A stretch of 39,554 bases of DNA from Clostridia bacterium (GTDB lineage: Bacteria; Bacillota; Clostridia; Lachnospirales; Lachnospiraceae), in the NCBI GenBank assembly GCA_009929615.1, contig SAAB01000031.1, forward strand, positions 1 through 39,554. The letters run 5' to 3'. Shown in pieces: positions 24,084-31,636 of the stretch; positions within the stretch are counted from its first letter, which is position 1, and every line of letters starts with the position of its first letter. Under the pieces are notes generated by a model. It was not told the DNA's origin and did no database searches. It saw only the letters and a program-made list of their open reading frames with translations. Made by a program: the position numbers and the translations under genes.

Positions 24084-24800
24084 TTAATTTCCTAATTCCT
24101 GTTCGATTTCCTGTACCCAAGCCAGTACCCTATCTTTTGAAGATGCAACCTCCGGGCGATATACGCCAAGTACATTTTCAGATATACTGCAGTTTTCTGG
24201 CAACTCATCAGTTATAGCTTCAACGCTTCCTGCTAATCCGCCTGTTCCATGGGAACAGAATAATACAATCTGTTTTCCTTCAAGATTATATTCATCAATA
24301 AAACTTAAAATAGCCATTGGCGTAGAATACCACCAGTTTGGATAACCCAGGTAAATGGTGTCATACTGCTCCATGTTCTCTACATGAGTTGCAAGGGCAG
24401 GTCTGGCATCCTGTGCATTTTCTTCGGAAGCCCGATCCAGGCACTCATCATAATCGCTGGAGTACAGTTCCTCTACCTGTATAGAGAACAGGTCGGCACC
24501 CGTTTCCTCCTGAATCCAGCTTGCAATAAGTCCTACATTTCCAGGATTTAATAAGCTTGCCGAACTTGTCGCATCCACATCGATTTCTTCCGGATTCTCT
24601 ACATATGTATTATCCGCCCAGGTAAAATACGCAATTAATGTTTTTCCTCCGTCGCCCTCTGCCAGACTGCTTTCGGCCGAATCTTCCACCATTTCTGAGG
24701 CGGTTTCTAATTCTGTCACCTGCTCAGAATCCTGATTTCCGCATCCAACGAACATCAGTGCCATCATCAAAAGAGCCATTAAGAATAATCTTCTCTTCAT
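24084..24800 (-). CDS. Flavodoxin-domain lipoprotein
   Basis: 238 residues, paralogous in design to the gene at 21166. Signal peptide with lipobox FVGC (Cys20), acidic spacer, then KTLIAYFTWADNTYVENPEE and the inserted DATSSASLLNPGNVGLIASW, YLGYPNWWYSTPMAILSFIDEYN and LFCSHGTGG. The NWW and GTGG segments should hold FMN. AAAGGAG lies 6 bases before the ATG. It sits 16 bases after the FMN reductase and 22 before the DUF362 lipoprotein. Predicted to be an external FMN-dependent electron carrier or reductase. Confidence 0.88.
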   Translation of the reverse strand: MKRRLFLMALLMMALMFVGCGNQDSEQVTELETASEMVEDSAESSLAEGDGGKTLIAYFTWADNTYVENPEEIDVDATSSASLLNPGNVGLIASWIQEETGADLFSIQVEELYSSDYDECLDRASEENAQDARPALATHVENMEQYDTIYLGYPNWWYSTPMAILSFIDEYNLEGKQIVLFCSHGTGGLAGSVEAITDELPENCSISENVLGVYRPEVASSKDRVLAWVQEIEQELGN

Positions 24801-24816
24801 ATGCCGCTCCTTTCTA

Positions 24817-25353
24817 TTAACTTAAACTTTTTCCAAGAACATATGCCATTTCAGGATAGTCCGAATACCTGGTCATAGCTGAACTTCCACATCCTCTGCC
24901 AAGTACACTGCCACAATCCTGAAAATCCAAATATCGTACAAGTGTCTGATAATGACTGTTTAAAGCATCAAATGTCCAATTATCACTGTTCCATGCAACT
25001 GTAAGCAATGCTGATTTCATGTGCTTTCTGTTGATGCTGGTGTTGTATGCACAGAACCGGTCAATAACTGTTTTCAACTGTGCTGTCATTCCGTAATAAT
25101 AAAGAGGTGTAGCAAAAACGATCATGTCTGCATTCAGAATAGCTTTCCTGATTTTCTGGTTGTCATCTTTTTGGATACAAGGTCCTTCATATCCGCAGGC
25201 AACACATCCACTGCACGGCTTAATATTCATATCGGCTACATCAAATCTTAAAACATTATGACCGGACGCTTCTGCCCCTTTTGTAAATTCTTCCACAAGA
25301 ATGTTGGTAGAGCCTTTTTTATTCGGACTCCCTTGTAATAAAACAATCTCCAT
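24817..25353 (-). CDS. NADPH-dependent FMN reductase-like flavoprotein
   Basis: 178 residues, intact. N-terminal FMN loop VLLQGSPNKKGSTNILVEEF; cysteine pair region CSGCVACGYEGPCIQKDD; flavin-contacting FATPLYYYGMTAQLKTVIDR. This is the flavodoxin-like NAD(P)H oxidoreductase family with the extra Cys segment seen in iron-sulfur-flavoprotein relatives, although the cysteines are too few for the full cluster motif. Cytosolic. AAAGGAG lies 6 bases before the ATG, 11 bases after the flavodoxin. It is a good comparator for the deleted homologue at 31637. Confidence 0.88.
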   Translation of the reverse strand: MEIVLLQGSPNKKGSTNILVEEFTKGAEASGHNVLRFDVADMNIKPCSGCVACGYEGPCIQKDDNQKIRKAILNADMIVFATPLYYYGMTAQLKTVIDRFCAYNTSINRKHMKSALLTVAWNSDNWTFDALNSHYQTLVRYLDFQDCGSVLGRGCGSSAMTRYSDYPEMAYVLGKSLS

Positions 25354-25364
25354 ATGCGTCTCCT

Positions 25365-25835
25365 TTATCGAATCATGTCGGCAAATTGAAGGATTGACTG
25401 ATTATTATTTAATAATTTCCCCGGCTGCCACTTCATTTGAGGATATTGTTTTTGCAGATTTTTTTCAGAATTACCTATCCCGCTTCCTCCAGAAGTTGCA
25501 AATGTCCTAAGGGTCTTTCCCGCGAAATCATAGTTTTCAATAAATGTATTTATAATTGTTGGTGCCAAATTCCACCATATTGGGAATCCAATTAAGATTT
25601 CATCATAAGCAGATACCTCTAATTTCATTTTCACAATAGACGGCCGTGACATTGGATTCTGCATTTCAATACTGCTTCTGCTTTTCTTATTATTCCAATT
25701 CAAATCTTCGGTTGTATATAATGCTTCCGGCTCAATTTCATGAATATCACAATTCAAAACTTTTGCTAATTCTTCTGCTACCTGCTCTGTTTCACCACTT
25801 GCGCTGAAATAAGCTACTAAAATCTTCTTACTCAT
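25365..25835 (-). CDS. Flavodoxin
   Basis: 156 residues: KKILVAYFSASGETEQVAEE FMN loop, LIGFPIWWNLAPTIINTFIE and TFATSGGSGIGNSEKNLQ, the standard short flavodoxin used as a soluble FMN electron carrier or quinone/nitro reductase. TGGAGGTGG precedes the ATG, which overlaps the stop of a 17-codon tautomerase-like remnant (ATGA). No signal peptide, so cytosolic. Confidence 0.9.
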   Translation of the reverse strand: MSKKILVAYFSASGETEQVAEELAKVLNCDIHEIEPEALYTTEDLNWNNKKSRSSIEMQNPMSRPSIVKMKLEVSAYDEILIGFPIWWNLAPTIINTFIENYDFAGKTLRTFATSGGSGIGNSEKNLQKQYPQMKWQPGKLLNNNQSILQFADMIR

Positions 25836-25885
25836 TTAAACCACCTCCAGGTCAATTTTCCTGCTTCTAATGTAATAACTGGCAT
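25832..25885 (-). pseudogene. 17-codon remnant of a tautomerase gene
   Basis: The frame reads MPVITLEAGKLTWRWFK and stops at TGA overlapping the flavodoxin ATG. The first 12 residues, with Pro right after Met, match the start of 4-oxalocrotonate tautomerase-type enzymes, which use Pro1 as base; those have 60 or more residues. A perfect AGGAGG lies 8 bases upstream, so it is probably still translated, perhaps now as a leader for the flavodoxin. Confidence 0.6.
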
Positions 25886-25909
25886 ATCTTTATCCTCCTA
25901 TATAGTAAT

Positions 25910-25941
25910 AATGGGGAAAGCTGATATCAGCCTCCCCCATT
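25910..25941 (-). other. Strong intercistronic hairpin
   Basis: On the minus strand AATGGGGGAGGCTGA and TCAGCTTTCCCCATT pair around TA, with about two mismatches. It is followed by ATTACTATATAGG, not a U-tract, so it is not a classical minus-strand terminator. It may protect or attenuate the transcript between the aldo/keto reductase and the flavodoxin genes. Confidence 0.6.
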
Positions 25942-25949
25942 GGATTTTT

Positions 25950-26888
25950 TTACTCCATTTTCTTTTCCCAGAAACGGATTGTGGAAAGCCCTAAATCATT
26001 TGCTGTTTTCTCCATAAGTGCAATCTCTGCTTCTGATAATGTTACGGATGCAGCTTTTGCAGCATCTTCAACATGATGAACCTTTGTCACTCCAACGATA
26101 GGAAGTGTCCCTTTTTCAATGGCCCATGCAATTGCAGTCTGTGCTCCACTGATTCCGTGTGCATCACCAACCTCTTTTAATACATCTGTCAGTTTTTCTA
26201 TTTCTGCCATCATTGGATTATATGTTTCTGCACGTGCACTCCCCTTCGGGAACAAATGTGCAGTATCGTATTTTCCGGATAAGGCTCCCTGCTCTAATAC
26301 CATATAGGCATAAAACGTAATTCCATTTTCCTTACAGTAATCTAAAATTCCACTTTCCTCGGAAGATCTGTTTAAAAGGCTGTAGTGATTCTGAACTGCC
26401 GAAATTTTGAGTCCTGCTGCTCCAAGAATTTCATTTGCTCTCTTAATTTCAACCAGACTGTGATTGGATACCCCAATTTCTTTAATCAGGCCTTTCTGTG
26501 CAAGTGGTATTAACATTGGTGTATACTTCTCCACATCCATAGGATTATGAATCCACCATATATCAATTGCATCAACATGGAGATTTTTAAGACTTCCTTC
26601 AAGCATGTGCAGCATCGGCTCAGAAGAACCATCATCACATTGCGGTGTGAATTTAGTAGAAAGGATTAAATTCTCTGCCGAAGTATCCTTTGTCAGTTCA
26701 CCAAGAATCTTTTCTGAGGTTCCCATACCGTATACAAATGCTGTGTCCCAAAGATTTAACCCATTCTCCATAGCCGTTTCATAGACAGCTTTTAAATCTG
26801 AAGCTTCGTAATGATCTCCAAAAGTTCCATCATTTCCCCATGCCCAGGCACCCATTGCTATCTTAGGCATCTTTTTATTCAGTCCCAT
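25950..26888 (-). CDS. Aldo/keto reductase
   Basis: 312 residues of the longer aldo/keto reductase type. Motifs: AMGAWAWG near the start, GLNLWDTAFVYGMGTSEKIL with catalytic Asp and Tyr, LSTKFTP with Lys, WWIHNPMDV with His, IKEIGVSNHSL, ISAVQNHYSLLNR, and the cofactor site LPIVGVTKVHHVEDAAKA. Cytosolic and NADPH-dependent by family. AAGGAG lies 6 bases before the ATG. Its promoter is back-to-back with that of the TetR gene at 27048, a likely regulator. Confidence 0.9.
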   Translation of the reverse strand: MGLNKKMPKIAMGAWAWGNDGTFGDHYEASDLKAVYETAMENGLNLWDTAFVYGMGTSEKILGELTKDTSAENLILSTKFTPQCDDGSSEPMLHMLEGSLKNLHVDAIDIWWIHNPMDVEKYTPMLIPLAQKGLIKEIGVSNHSLVEIKRANEILGAAGLKISAVQNHYSLLNRSSEESGILDYCKENGITFYAYMVLEQGALSGKYDTAHLFPKGSARAETYNPMMAEIEKLTDVLKEVGDAHGISGAQTAIAWAIEKGTLPIVGVTKVHHVEDAAKAASVTLSEAEIALMEKTANDLGLSTIRFWEKKME

Positions 26889-26947
26889 GTTTTTCTCCTT
26901 ACTATTTGTTTTTTATTATCTATTTAATTTACCATTCGTAGATTAAC

Positions 26948-26968
26948 CAAAGATTATCATATGATTTG
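26948..26968. promoter_or_regulatory. Candidate TetR operator
   Basis: Imperfect palindrome CAAA-N3-TATcATA-N3-TTTG overlapping the -10 and spacer of the reductase promoter. Half-sites match but the inner arms do not; a moderate candidate. Confidence 0.4.
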
Positions 26969-27001
26969 TTTCTTGTCAATCATTTTATTTTGTGTTACAC
27001 T
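26951..27001. promoter_or_regulatory. Divergent promoters with overlapping -35 elements
   Basis: Plus strand: TTGTCA (26973-26978) and TACACT (26996-27001) 17 apart, with an extended -10 TGT. Minus strand: TTGACA (26974-26979) and TAATCT (26951-26956) 17 apart. The two -35 boxes share five bases, so the polymerases compete and a single bound repressor could switch both genes. Confidence 0.75.
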
Positions 27002-27047
27002 ACGTATAAACAAATCAATATACATTTAGTTATGGAAGTGAAATATT

Positions 27048-27695
27048 ATGTCAGACTTTAAACGCGCGAGAAGCGAAGAACAAAAAGAACAGCGGATGCA
27101 GAAAATCAAGAATGCTGTGGATGAATTATTTACGGAACACCCTTATCACGATATAACGCTTACAACAATTGCCAATAAATTGAACTTGACCAGGGCACAC
27201 TTATATCAGTATATTTCTACAAAAGAAGAAATTTTTCTTGAGATTTGTGCTGATAAACGAGATGCCTATTATAATGCATTAAAAATTGCAATTCCAAAAG
27301 ACAGCGGATATTCTGTTGACGTCATTGCAGAAGTCTGGGCAGGAATCTTGAATTCTCACAAAGACCATCTGCGATATTGTGATATTTTGCCAACGATTAT
27401 TGAAACAAATGTAAGCATTGACCGCCTTGCAGCTTTTAAAAAGCACTATTATGAGAATGCCTATGAAGTTTCCGAGCAGATTTGCTCCCCCCTGGGCCTA
27501 TCAAATGCCAATGCTTATCAACTGTTTCTAAACATTCATTTTCATGCAGTCGGTATTGACAGTATCAGTAAATGGAATCCTTTGGTTGCAGAGGCTTTAG
27601 CAAAAGAAAATATTAAAGCACCCGAAATAGATTTTCGTGCAAATATGAAAGAATATATTCTTATGAATTTAAATTACTTTCTAAAGAAATGTTGA
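27048..27695 (+). CDS. TetR/AcrR-family transcriptional regulator
   Basis: 215 residues. N-terminal helix-turn-helix: YHDITLTTIANKLNLTRAHL then YQYISTKEEIFLEIC. The ligand domain is helical with several aromatic residues (LFLNIHFHAVGIDSISKW), probably an uncharacterised TetR_C type. GGAAG lies upstream of the ATG. It is divergent from the aldo/keto reductase with overlapping promoters, so it probably represses that redox run. A bidirectional-looking hairpin follows the stop codon. Confidence 0.88.
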   Translation: MSDFKRARSEEQKEQRMQKIKNAVDELFTEHPYHDITLTTIANKLNLTRAHLYQYISTKEEIFLEICADKRDAYYNALKIAIPKDSGYSVDVIAEVWAGILNSHKDHLRYCDILPTIIETNVSIDRLAAFKKHYYENAYEVSEQICSPLGLSNANAYQLFLNIHFHAVGIDSISKWNPLVAEALAKENIKAPEIDFRANMKEYILMNLNYFLKKC

Positions 27696-27704
27696 AATCT
27701 ATTT

Positions 27705-27752
27705 TAAAAAGCACCAGGAAATAGCTAATATGCTTTCTCCTGGTGCTTTTTT
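27705..27752. terminator. Bidirectional intrinsic terminator
   Basis: Stem AGCACCAGGA-AA / TT-CTCCTGGTGCT with a short loop, flanked by AAAAA on one side and TTTTTT on the other, between the convergent TetR genes. It can terminate both. Confidence 0.9.
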
Positions 27753-27770
27753 ACGTTTCATCTCCTATTT

Positions 27771-28328
27771 TTAAGCAATAACCTCCGAATCAACCACACG
27801 CAGGTAATACATGGCTACTTCTTCCGGCGTGTATGCCTTCTCTCCACAAATCCACCACCGCACAGTCTCCGAAAAGCTGCAGACATAATAATTCAAAACA
27901 TAATCTTGTGGAATTTCTTTTAATAACATTTTAGAATATTTTTTAAAGACATCCGATAAATATTCTTTAAAATATCTCATAAATAATTCTCCGCTGTCTC
28001 CGGACAAAAGTCCCTTGATTTCCTTTTTGCTGTCCTGCAAGTGATATAAAATATGTGTAATCTGCTCATTGGCTTCTGCTTTACTTTTTGAAAAATCATG
28101 GGTCTTCTCTTTTGCTAATTCCTCCGAGAACACATGATGAAACAAATCTGTACACATGGCTTTTAAAAGCTCATCCTTTGTTTCAAAATGGGAGTAGAAA
28201 GTACTTCGTCCAATGTTTGCTTCATCGATGATTTCCTGTACGGTAATATTGCTGAAATTTTTAGAGTCCAGCAGCTGATTAAACGCTTTAAATATAGCAT
28301 CTCTTGTTTTTTTCTGTCGTCTATCCAA
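27771..28328 (-). CDS. TetR/AcrR-family transcriptional regulator
   Basis: 185 residues. HTH: FSNITVQEIIDEANIGRSTF then YSHFETKDELLKAMC. Ligand domain ends SETVRWWICGEKAYTPEEVA, the TetR_C_8-like pattern. It starts with TTG at 28328, with GGAGG 8 bases upstream; no ATG fits. It is divergent from the P-type ATPase across about 180 bases and is the likely regulator of that pump. Confidence 0.88.
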   Translation of the reverse strand: MDRRQKKTRDAIFKAFNQLLDSKNFSNITVQEIIDEANIGRSTFYSHFETKDELLKAMCTDLFHHVFSEELAKEKTHDFSKSKAEANEQITHILYHLQDSKKEIKGLLSGDSGELFMRYFKEYLSDVFKKYSKMLLKEIPQDYVLNYYVCSFSETVRWWICGEKAYTPEEVAMYYLRVVDSEVIA

Positions 28329-28506
28329 TATCCTGTCCTCCTGAACATTTTTCCTTTTTTGTTCGTTATCTTACACACCTGATGTTTTGATTATTGTATT
28401 ATCGAAAATCCATTCCTATAATAAATACAAAACAACATGTTCATTATCAAACTTATTGTATGGTTTAATATTTGAATTGTCAAGACATTTAAGGAGGTCC
28501 ATCATT

Positions 28507-30375
28507 ATGATTAAAAAAATGAACGATTTACTTGCCGGCATACCTATGACTTTGGTTGGATGCTTTTTTCTCATCCTAAGTTTTGTTTTGCCACGGCTTG
28601 GTATCCTACTCCCTGTTGACCCTGCATGGATTACTGTCATTATAAGTGGAATACCACTTCTTTACCTGGCTGTCTGGAGAATTATTCATAATCCCGGCAT
28701 CAGCAAAATTTCTTCTGCCTTATTAATTACCATTGCAATGATTGCAGCTATCGCTATTGGAAACTTATTTGCTGCCGGTGAAGTGGCCTTTATTATGGCC
28801 CTGGGTGCCATTCTGGAAGATATGACAACTGAACGGGCTAAAAAGGGGCTAAAGAAATTAATTGACCTTGCCCCGGTACAAGGACGAATTTTAAGGAATG
28901 GCACTGAAATAATGGTCCCCGCCAGTGAGATTAAAACAAATGATATTCTCCGCGTACTTCCCGGAGAAACTATTCCTGTAGATGGCAAGATTGTTTCCGG
29001 CGAAACCTCTGTTGACCAGTCAATCATGACCGGTGAGTCCCTTCCTGTTGATAAGGAAACCGGTGACAGTGTTTTCTGTGGTACGATTAACCGCTTTGGT
29101 GCAATTGACATAGAAGCAACTAAAGTCGGAAAGGACAGTTCCCTTCAACTCTTAATCCGAATGGTTGAGGATGCGGAAAATAAACAGGCTCCCATGCAGC
29201 GAATCGCAGACAAATGTGCCAGTTGGCTGGTTCCTGTTGCTCTTCTGATTGCAGTTGTCACCTTTTTTATAACAAAGGATATTGTCCGGGCCGTTACTGT
29301 CCTTGTTGTCTTCTGTCCATGTGCCCTGGTACTTGCAACACCAACTGCTATTATGGCGGCCATTGGCCAGGCAACAAAACACGGTGTCATCATAAAATCT
29401 GGCGATGCCTTAGAAAAAATGGGCAGGATCAATACCATAGCATTTGATAAAACAGGGACACTTACCCTTGGAAAATTAGAAGTGAGCGACATTATTTCTT
29501 TTGACACTGCCATTGATAATAATCATTTGCTTGCCCTGGCAGCATCCGCTGAGCAAAAAAGCGAACACCCTCTTGGCAAGGCTATCGTAAATGACGCCGT
29601 ATCCAAAGGCATGCTTTTATATGCGTGTAACGACTTTAAAATGCTAACCGGAAAAGGCATCTATGCAAATATAAAAGAGCACAACTATTTTTGTGGAAAT
29701 GAGAAATTCATCGTTGATAAGCATATTACCATTTCAAGTGCTCTGTCTGATGCATTAGACCGATTAAGAATGCAGGGAAAAGCATGTATCATCATTGCCG
29801 ACACTCGTCATTGTATTGGAGTCATTGCCCTTTCTGATATCCTTCGCCCAGAAGCAAAGGACATGGTAAAACGACTTTCTGAAATGAATACAAAAACCGT
29901 TCTGCTGACAGGTGATAATCAAAAAACGGCCGAATACTTTGCGTCACAGGTTGGTATAACTGAAATTCATGCAAATCTCCTGCCCGAAGAAAAAGTGGAA
30001 AATATCAACCGTCTTCAGAATGAAAACACCCACATTTGTATGATAGGCGATGGCGTCAATGATGCACCTGCCTTAAAAACAGCCAGTGTCGGCGTCGCTA
30101 TGGGCAGTATGGGCAGTGATATTGCCGTTGATGCTGCGGATATAGCACTGATGAGTGACGATATTTCCAAAATACCTTATCTGAAACGGCTGTCCAATGC
30201 TACGGTAAGTACTATTAAATTAAGCATTACCCTTTCCATGTGTATTAATTTCTTAGCAATTATCCTATCCGTTCTTGGCATATTAACGCCAACCACCGGT
30301 GCCTTGGTTCATAATGCCGGTTCCTGCTTTGTTGTACTGATTGCCGCATTACTTTATGATAGAAAATTTGAATAG
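28507..30375 (+). CDS. Heavy-metal-translocating P1B-type ATPase
   Basis: About 622 residues from the ATG at 28507, with AAGGAGGT 8 bases upstream; the longer frame from 28387 adds 40 unlikely residues. Motifs: actuator TGES at 175-178, CPC at 270-272 (FCPCALVLATP), phosphorylated D314 in DKTGTLT, EHPLGKA of the nucleotide domain, TGDNQKT and GDGVNDAPAL. There is no N-terminal metal-binding domain. The last helices carry NFLAIILSVLG and LVHNAGSCFVVL; the HN pair is unlike the Asp of Zn/Cd pumps and the Met-x-x-Ser-Ser of Cu pumps, so the metal is uncertain. Membrane exporter, probably for detoxification. Confidence 0.92.
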   Translation: MIKKMNDLLAGIPMTLVGCFFLILSFVLPRLGILLPVDPAWITVIISGIPLLYLAVWRIIHNPGISKISSALLITIAMIAAIAIGNLFAAGEVAFIMALGAILEDMTTERAKKGLKKLIDLAPVQGRILRNGTEIMVPASEIKTNDILRVLPGETIPVDGKIVSGETSVDQSIMTGESLPVDKETGDSVFCGTINRFGAIDIEATKVGKDSSLQLLIRMVEDAENKQAPMQRIADKCASWLVPVALLIAVVTFFITKDIVRAVTVLVVFCPCALVLATPTAIMAAIGQATKHGVIIKSGDALEKMGRINTIAFDKTGTLTLGKLEVSDIISFDTAIDNNHLLALAASAEQKSEHPLGKAIVNDAVSKGMLLYACNDFKMLTGKGIYANIKEHNYFCGNEKFIVDKHITISSALSDALDRLRMQGKACIIIADTRHCIGVIALSDILRPEAKDMVKRLSEMNTKTVLLTGDNQKTAEYFASQVGITEIHANLLPEEKVENINRLQNENTHICMIGDGVNDAPALKTASVGVAMGSMGSDIAVDAADIALMSDDISKIPYLKRLSNATVSTIKLSITLSMCINFLAIILSVLGILTPTTGALVHNAGSCFVVLIAALLYDRKFE

Positions 30376-30397
30376 TAATCGAAACAGGCCGTGATTA

Positions 30398-31255
30398 TTA
30401 ATACCAGTCGTGTTTCTCTCCCCGGTCAAGAGCATTTATCTGTTCCATTTCTTCATCTGTAAGTTCAAAGTCATACAACTCTGTGTTTTCCTGAATATGT
30501 TCCGGATTACTTGAGCCCGGAATAACAACAACACCTTTTTGTAAATTCCATCGAAGAATCACCTGTGCCGATGATTTCCCATGGGATGCTGCAATCCCGG
30601 AAATCACTTCATCCCCCAGAAGGTCTGCAGTATGACCTCTTCCACCAAGTGGGTACCATCCCTGGACGACAATACCTAAGTCCTGAATATAGGGAATGAC
30701 ATCATTTTCCTGATAATATGGATGAATCTCATTCTGCACCAATGCTGGGGTAATTGTTACCTGTGGCAGAAAATCTTCCAGCTCTTCTACATACCAGTTG
30801 GAAAGACCGATAGAACGTATCTTTTTTTCTTCTACTGCTTTTTCCATAGCCTTGTAAGCCTCCACATCTCCATCTCCCGGATGATGCAGCAGCATAAGGT
30901 CAATATATTCAATATCCATTTTGGCTAGTGCTTCGTCAATGGCCGCCTCAGCATCCGCAAACTGATTCGGATAAAGTTTTGTTGTAACAAAAATTTCTTC
31001 TCTCGGAATGCCTGAATTTCTTACAGCCTCACCAACCTGTTCTTCGTTATGGTACATGTAAGCAGTATCAATCAGTCTGACTCCTCTGTTTAATGCCTCT
31101 GTGACAGAGTCGATACATTCCTGGTCCAACAGGCTGTATGTACCTATGCCATTGATTGGCATCTCGTACCCACTGTTCAATTTTACGGTTTTTGTTTCAA
31201 AATTAAGGTTTCCTGCATTTTCACTGAGCATGGTACTCTCCTGTTCTGATTCCAT
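30398..31255 (-). CDS. Aldo/keto reductase, body of a broken lipoprotein gene
   Basis: 285 residues. Aldo/keto reductase motifs: MPINGIGTYSL, GVRLIDTAYMYHNEEQVGEA (Asp, Tyr), VTTKLYP (Lys), LMLLHHPGD (His), IRSIGLSNW and the cofactor site GVVVIPGSSNPEHIQENTEL. Upstream in the same frame is a lipoprotein signal peptide (31268-31384) interrupted by one TAG at 31268-31270, so the intact gene would encode a surface-anchored reductase of about 328 residues. The ATG at 31255 has no good ribosome site, so expression without readthrough may be weak. It converges on the ATPase gene. Confidence 0.85.
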   Translation of the reverse strand: MESEQESTMLSENAGNLNFETKTVKLNSGYEMPINGIGTYSLLDQECIDSVTEALNRGVRLIDTAYMYHNEEQVGEAVRNSGIPREEIFVTTKLYPNQFADAEAAIDEALAKMDIEYIDLMLLHHPGDGDVEAYKAMEKAVEEKKIRSIGLSNWYVEELEDFLPQVTITPALVQNEIHPYYQENDVIPYIQDLGIVVQGWYPLGGRGHTADLLGDEVISGIAASHGKSSAQVILRWNLQKGVVVIPGSSNPEHIQENTELYDFELTDEEMEQINALDRGEKHDWY

Positions 31256-31267
31256 ATTTGTTTCTGT

Positions 31268-31384
31268 CTAAAGGTTTGCAGTACTTGAAGTTTCTTCCTG
31301 CTGCCTTGAATTCAAATCATTCTGACATCCAGCTAAAACGATAACAGCTAAGCAGGAAATCATAATTATCATCCATTTTTTCAC
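31268..31384 (-). CDS. Lipoprotein signal peptide fragment of the aldo/keto reductase
   Basis: 38 codons from GTG at 31384: KKWMIIMISCLAVIVLAGC with lipobox LAGC (Cys20), then QNDLNSRQQEETSSTANL and TAG. The GTG overlaps the stop of the upstream flavoprotein gene (GTGA) and GGCAGGG lies 6 bases upstream. The frame is continuous with the reductase: after TAG the codons read TETN before the next ATG. Confidence 0.7.
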   Translation of the reverse strand: MKKWMIIMISCLAVIVLAGCQNDLNSRQQEETSSTANL

Positions 31385-31626
31385 CTATTACCCTGCCTTT
31401 CCTTTAAAGTTTTTAACAGAAATGCCATGTTCTGACCCAGATTTCTCATATTGCTTAATCCTTCTTCATCCTTATTTACATCACCCGGCATCTGTCCATA
31501 AGCCATATTCCAATAAGTAGAACCGGCAACATACATCTCATGATTTAAAAAGAAATGATTCATGGTATCTACCACCTGTAATGCTCCGCCTCTTCTTGCA
31601 CTACTGTTAATCGCTAAAACTTTCAT
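31381..31626 (-). CDS. FMN reductase-like protein with a large internal deletion
   Basis: 81 residues. The first nine (MKVLAINSS) are the usual start of NADPH-dependent FMN reductases. From residue 10 the sequence jumps to the C-terminal part, ARRGGALQVVDTMNHFFLNH, then MYVAGSTYWNMAYGQMPGDV and NKDEEGLSNMRNLGQNMAFL. Family members have about 180-200 residues, so some 110 central residues (phosphate loop, Cys region and flavin loop) are missing while the frame is kept. AGGGGAT precedes the ATG. It should not bind FMN as it stands. Confidence 0.75.
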   Translation of the reverse strand: MKVLAINSSARRGGALQVVDTMNHFFLNHEMYVAGSTYWNMAYGQMPGDVNKDEEGLSNMRNLGQNMAFLLKTLKERQGNR

Positions 31627-31636
31627 TTTTATCCCC

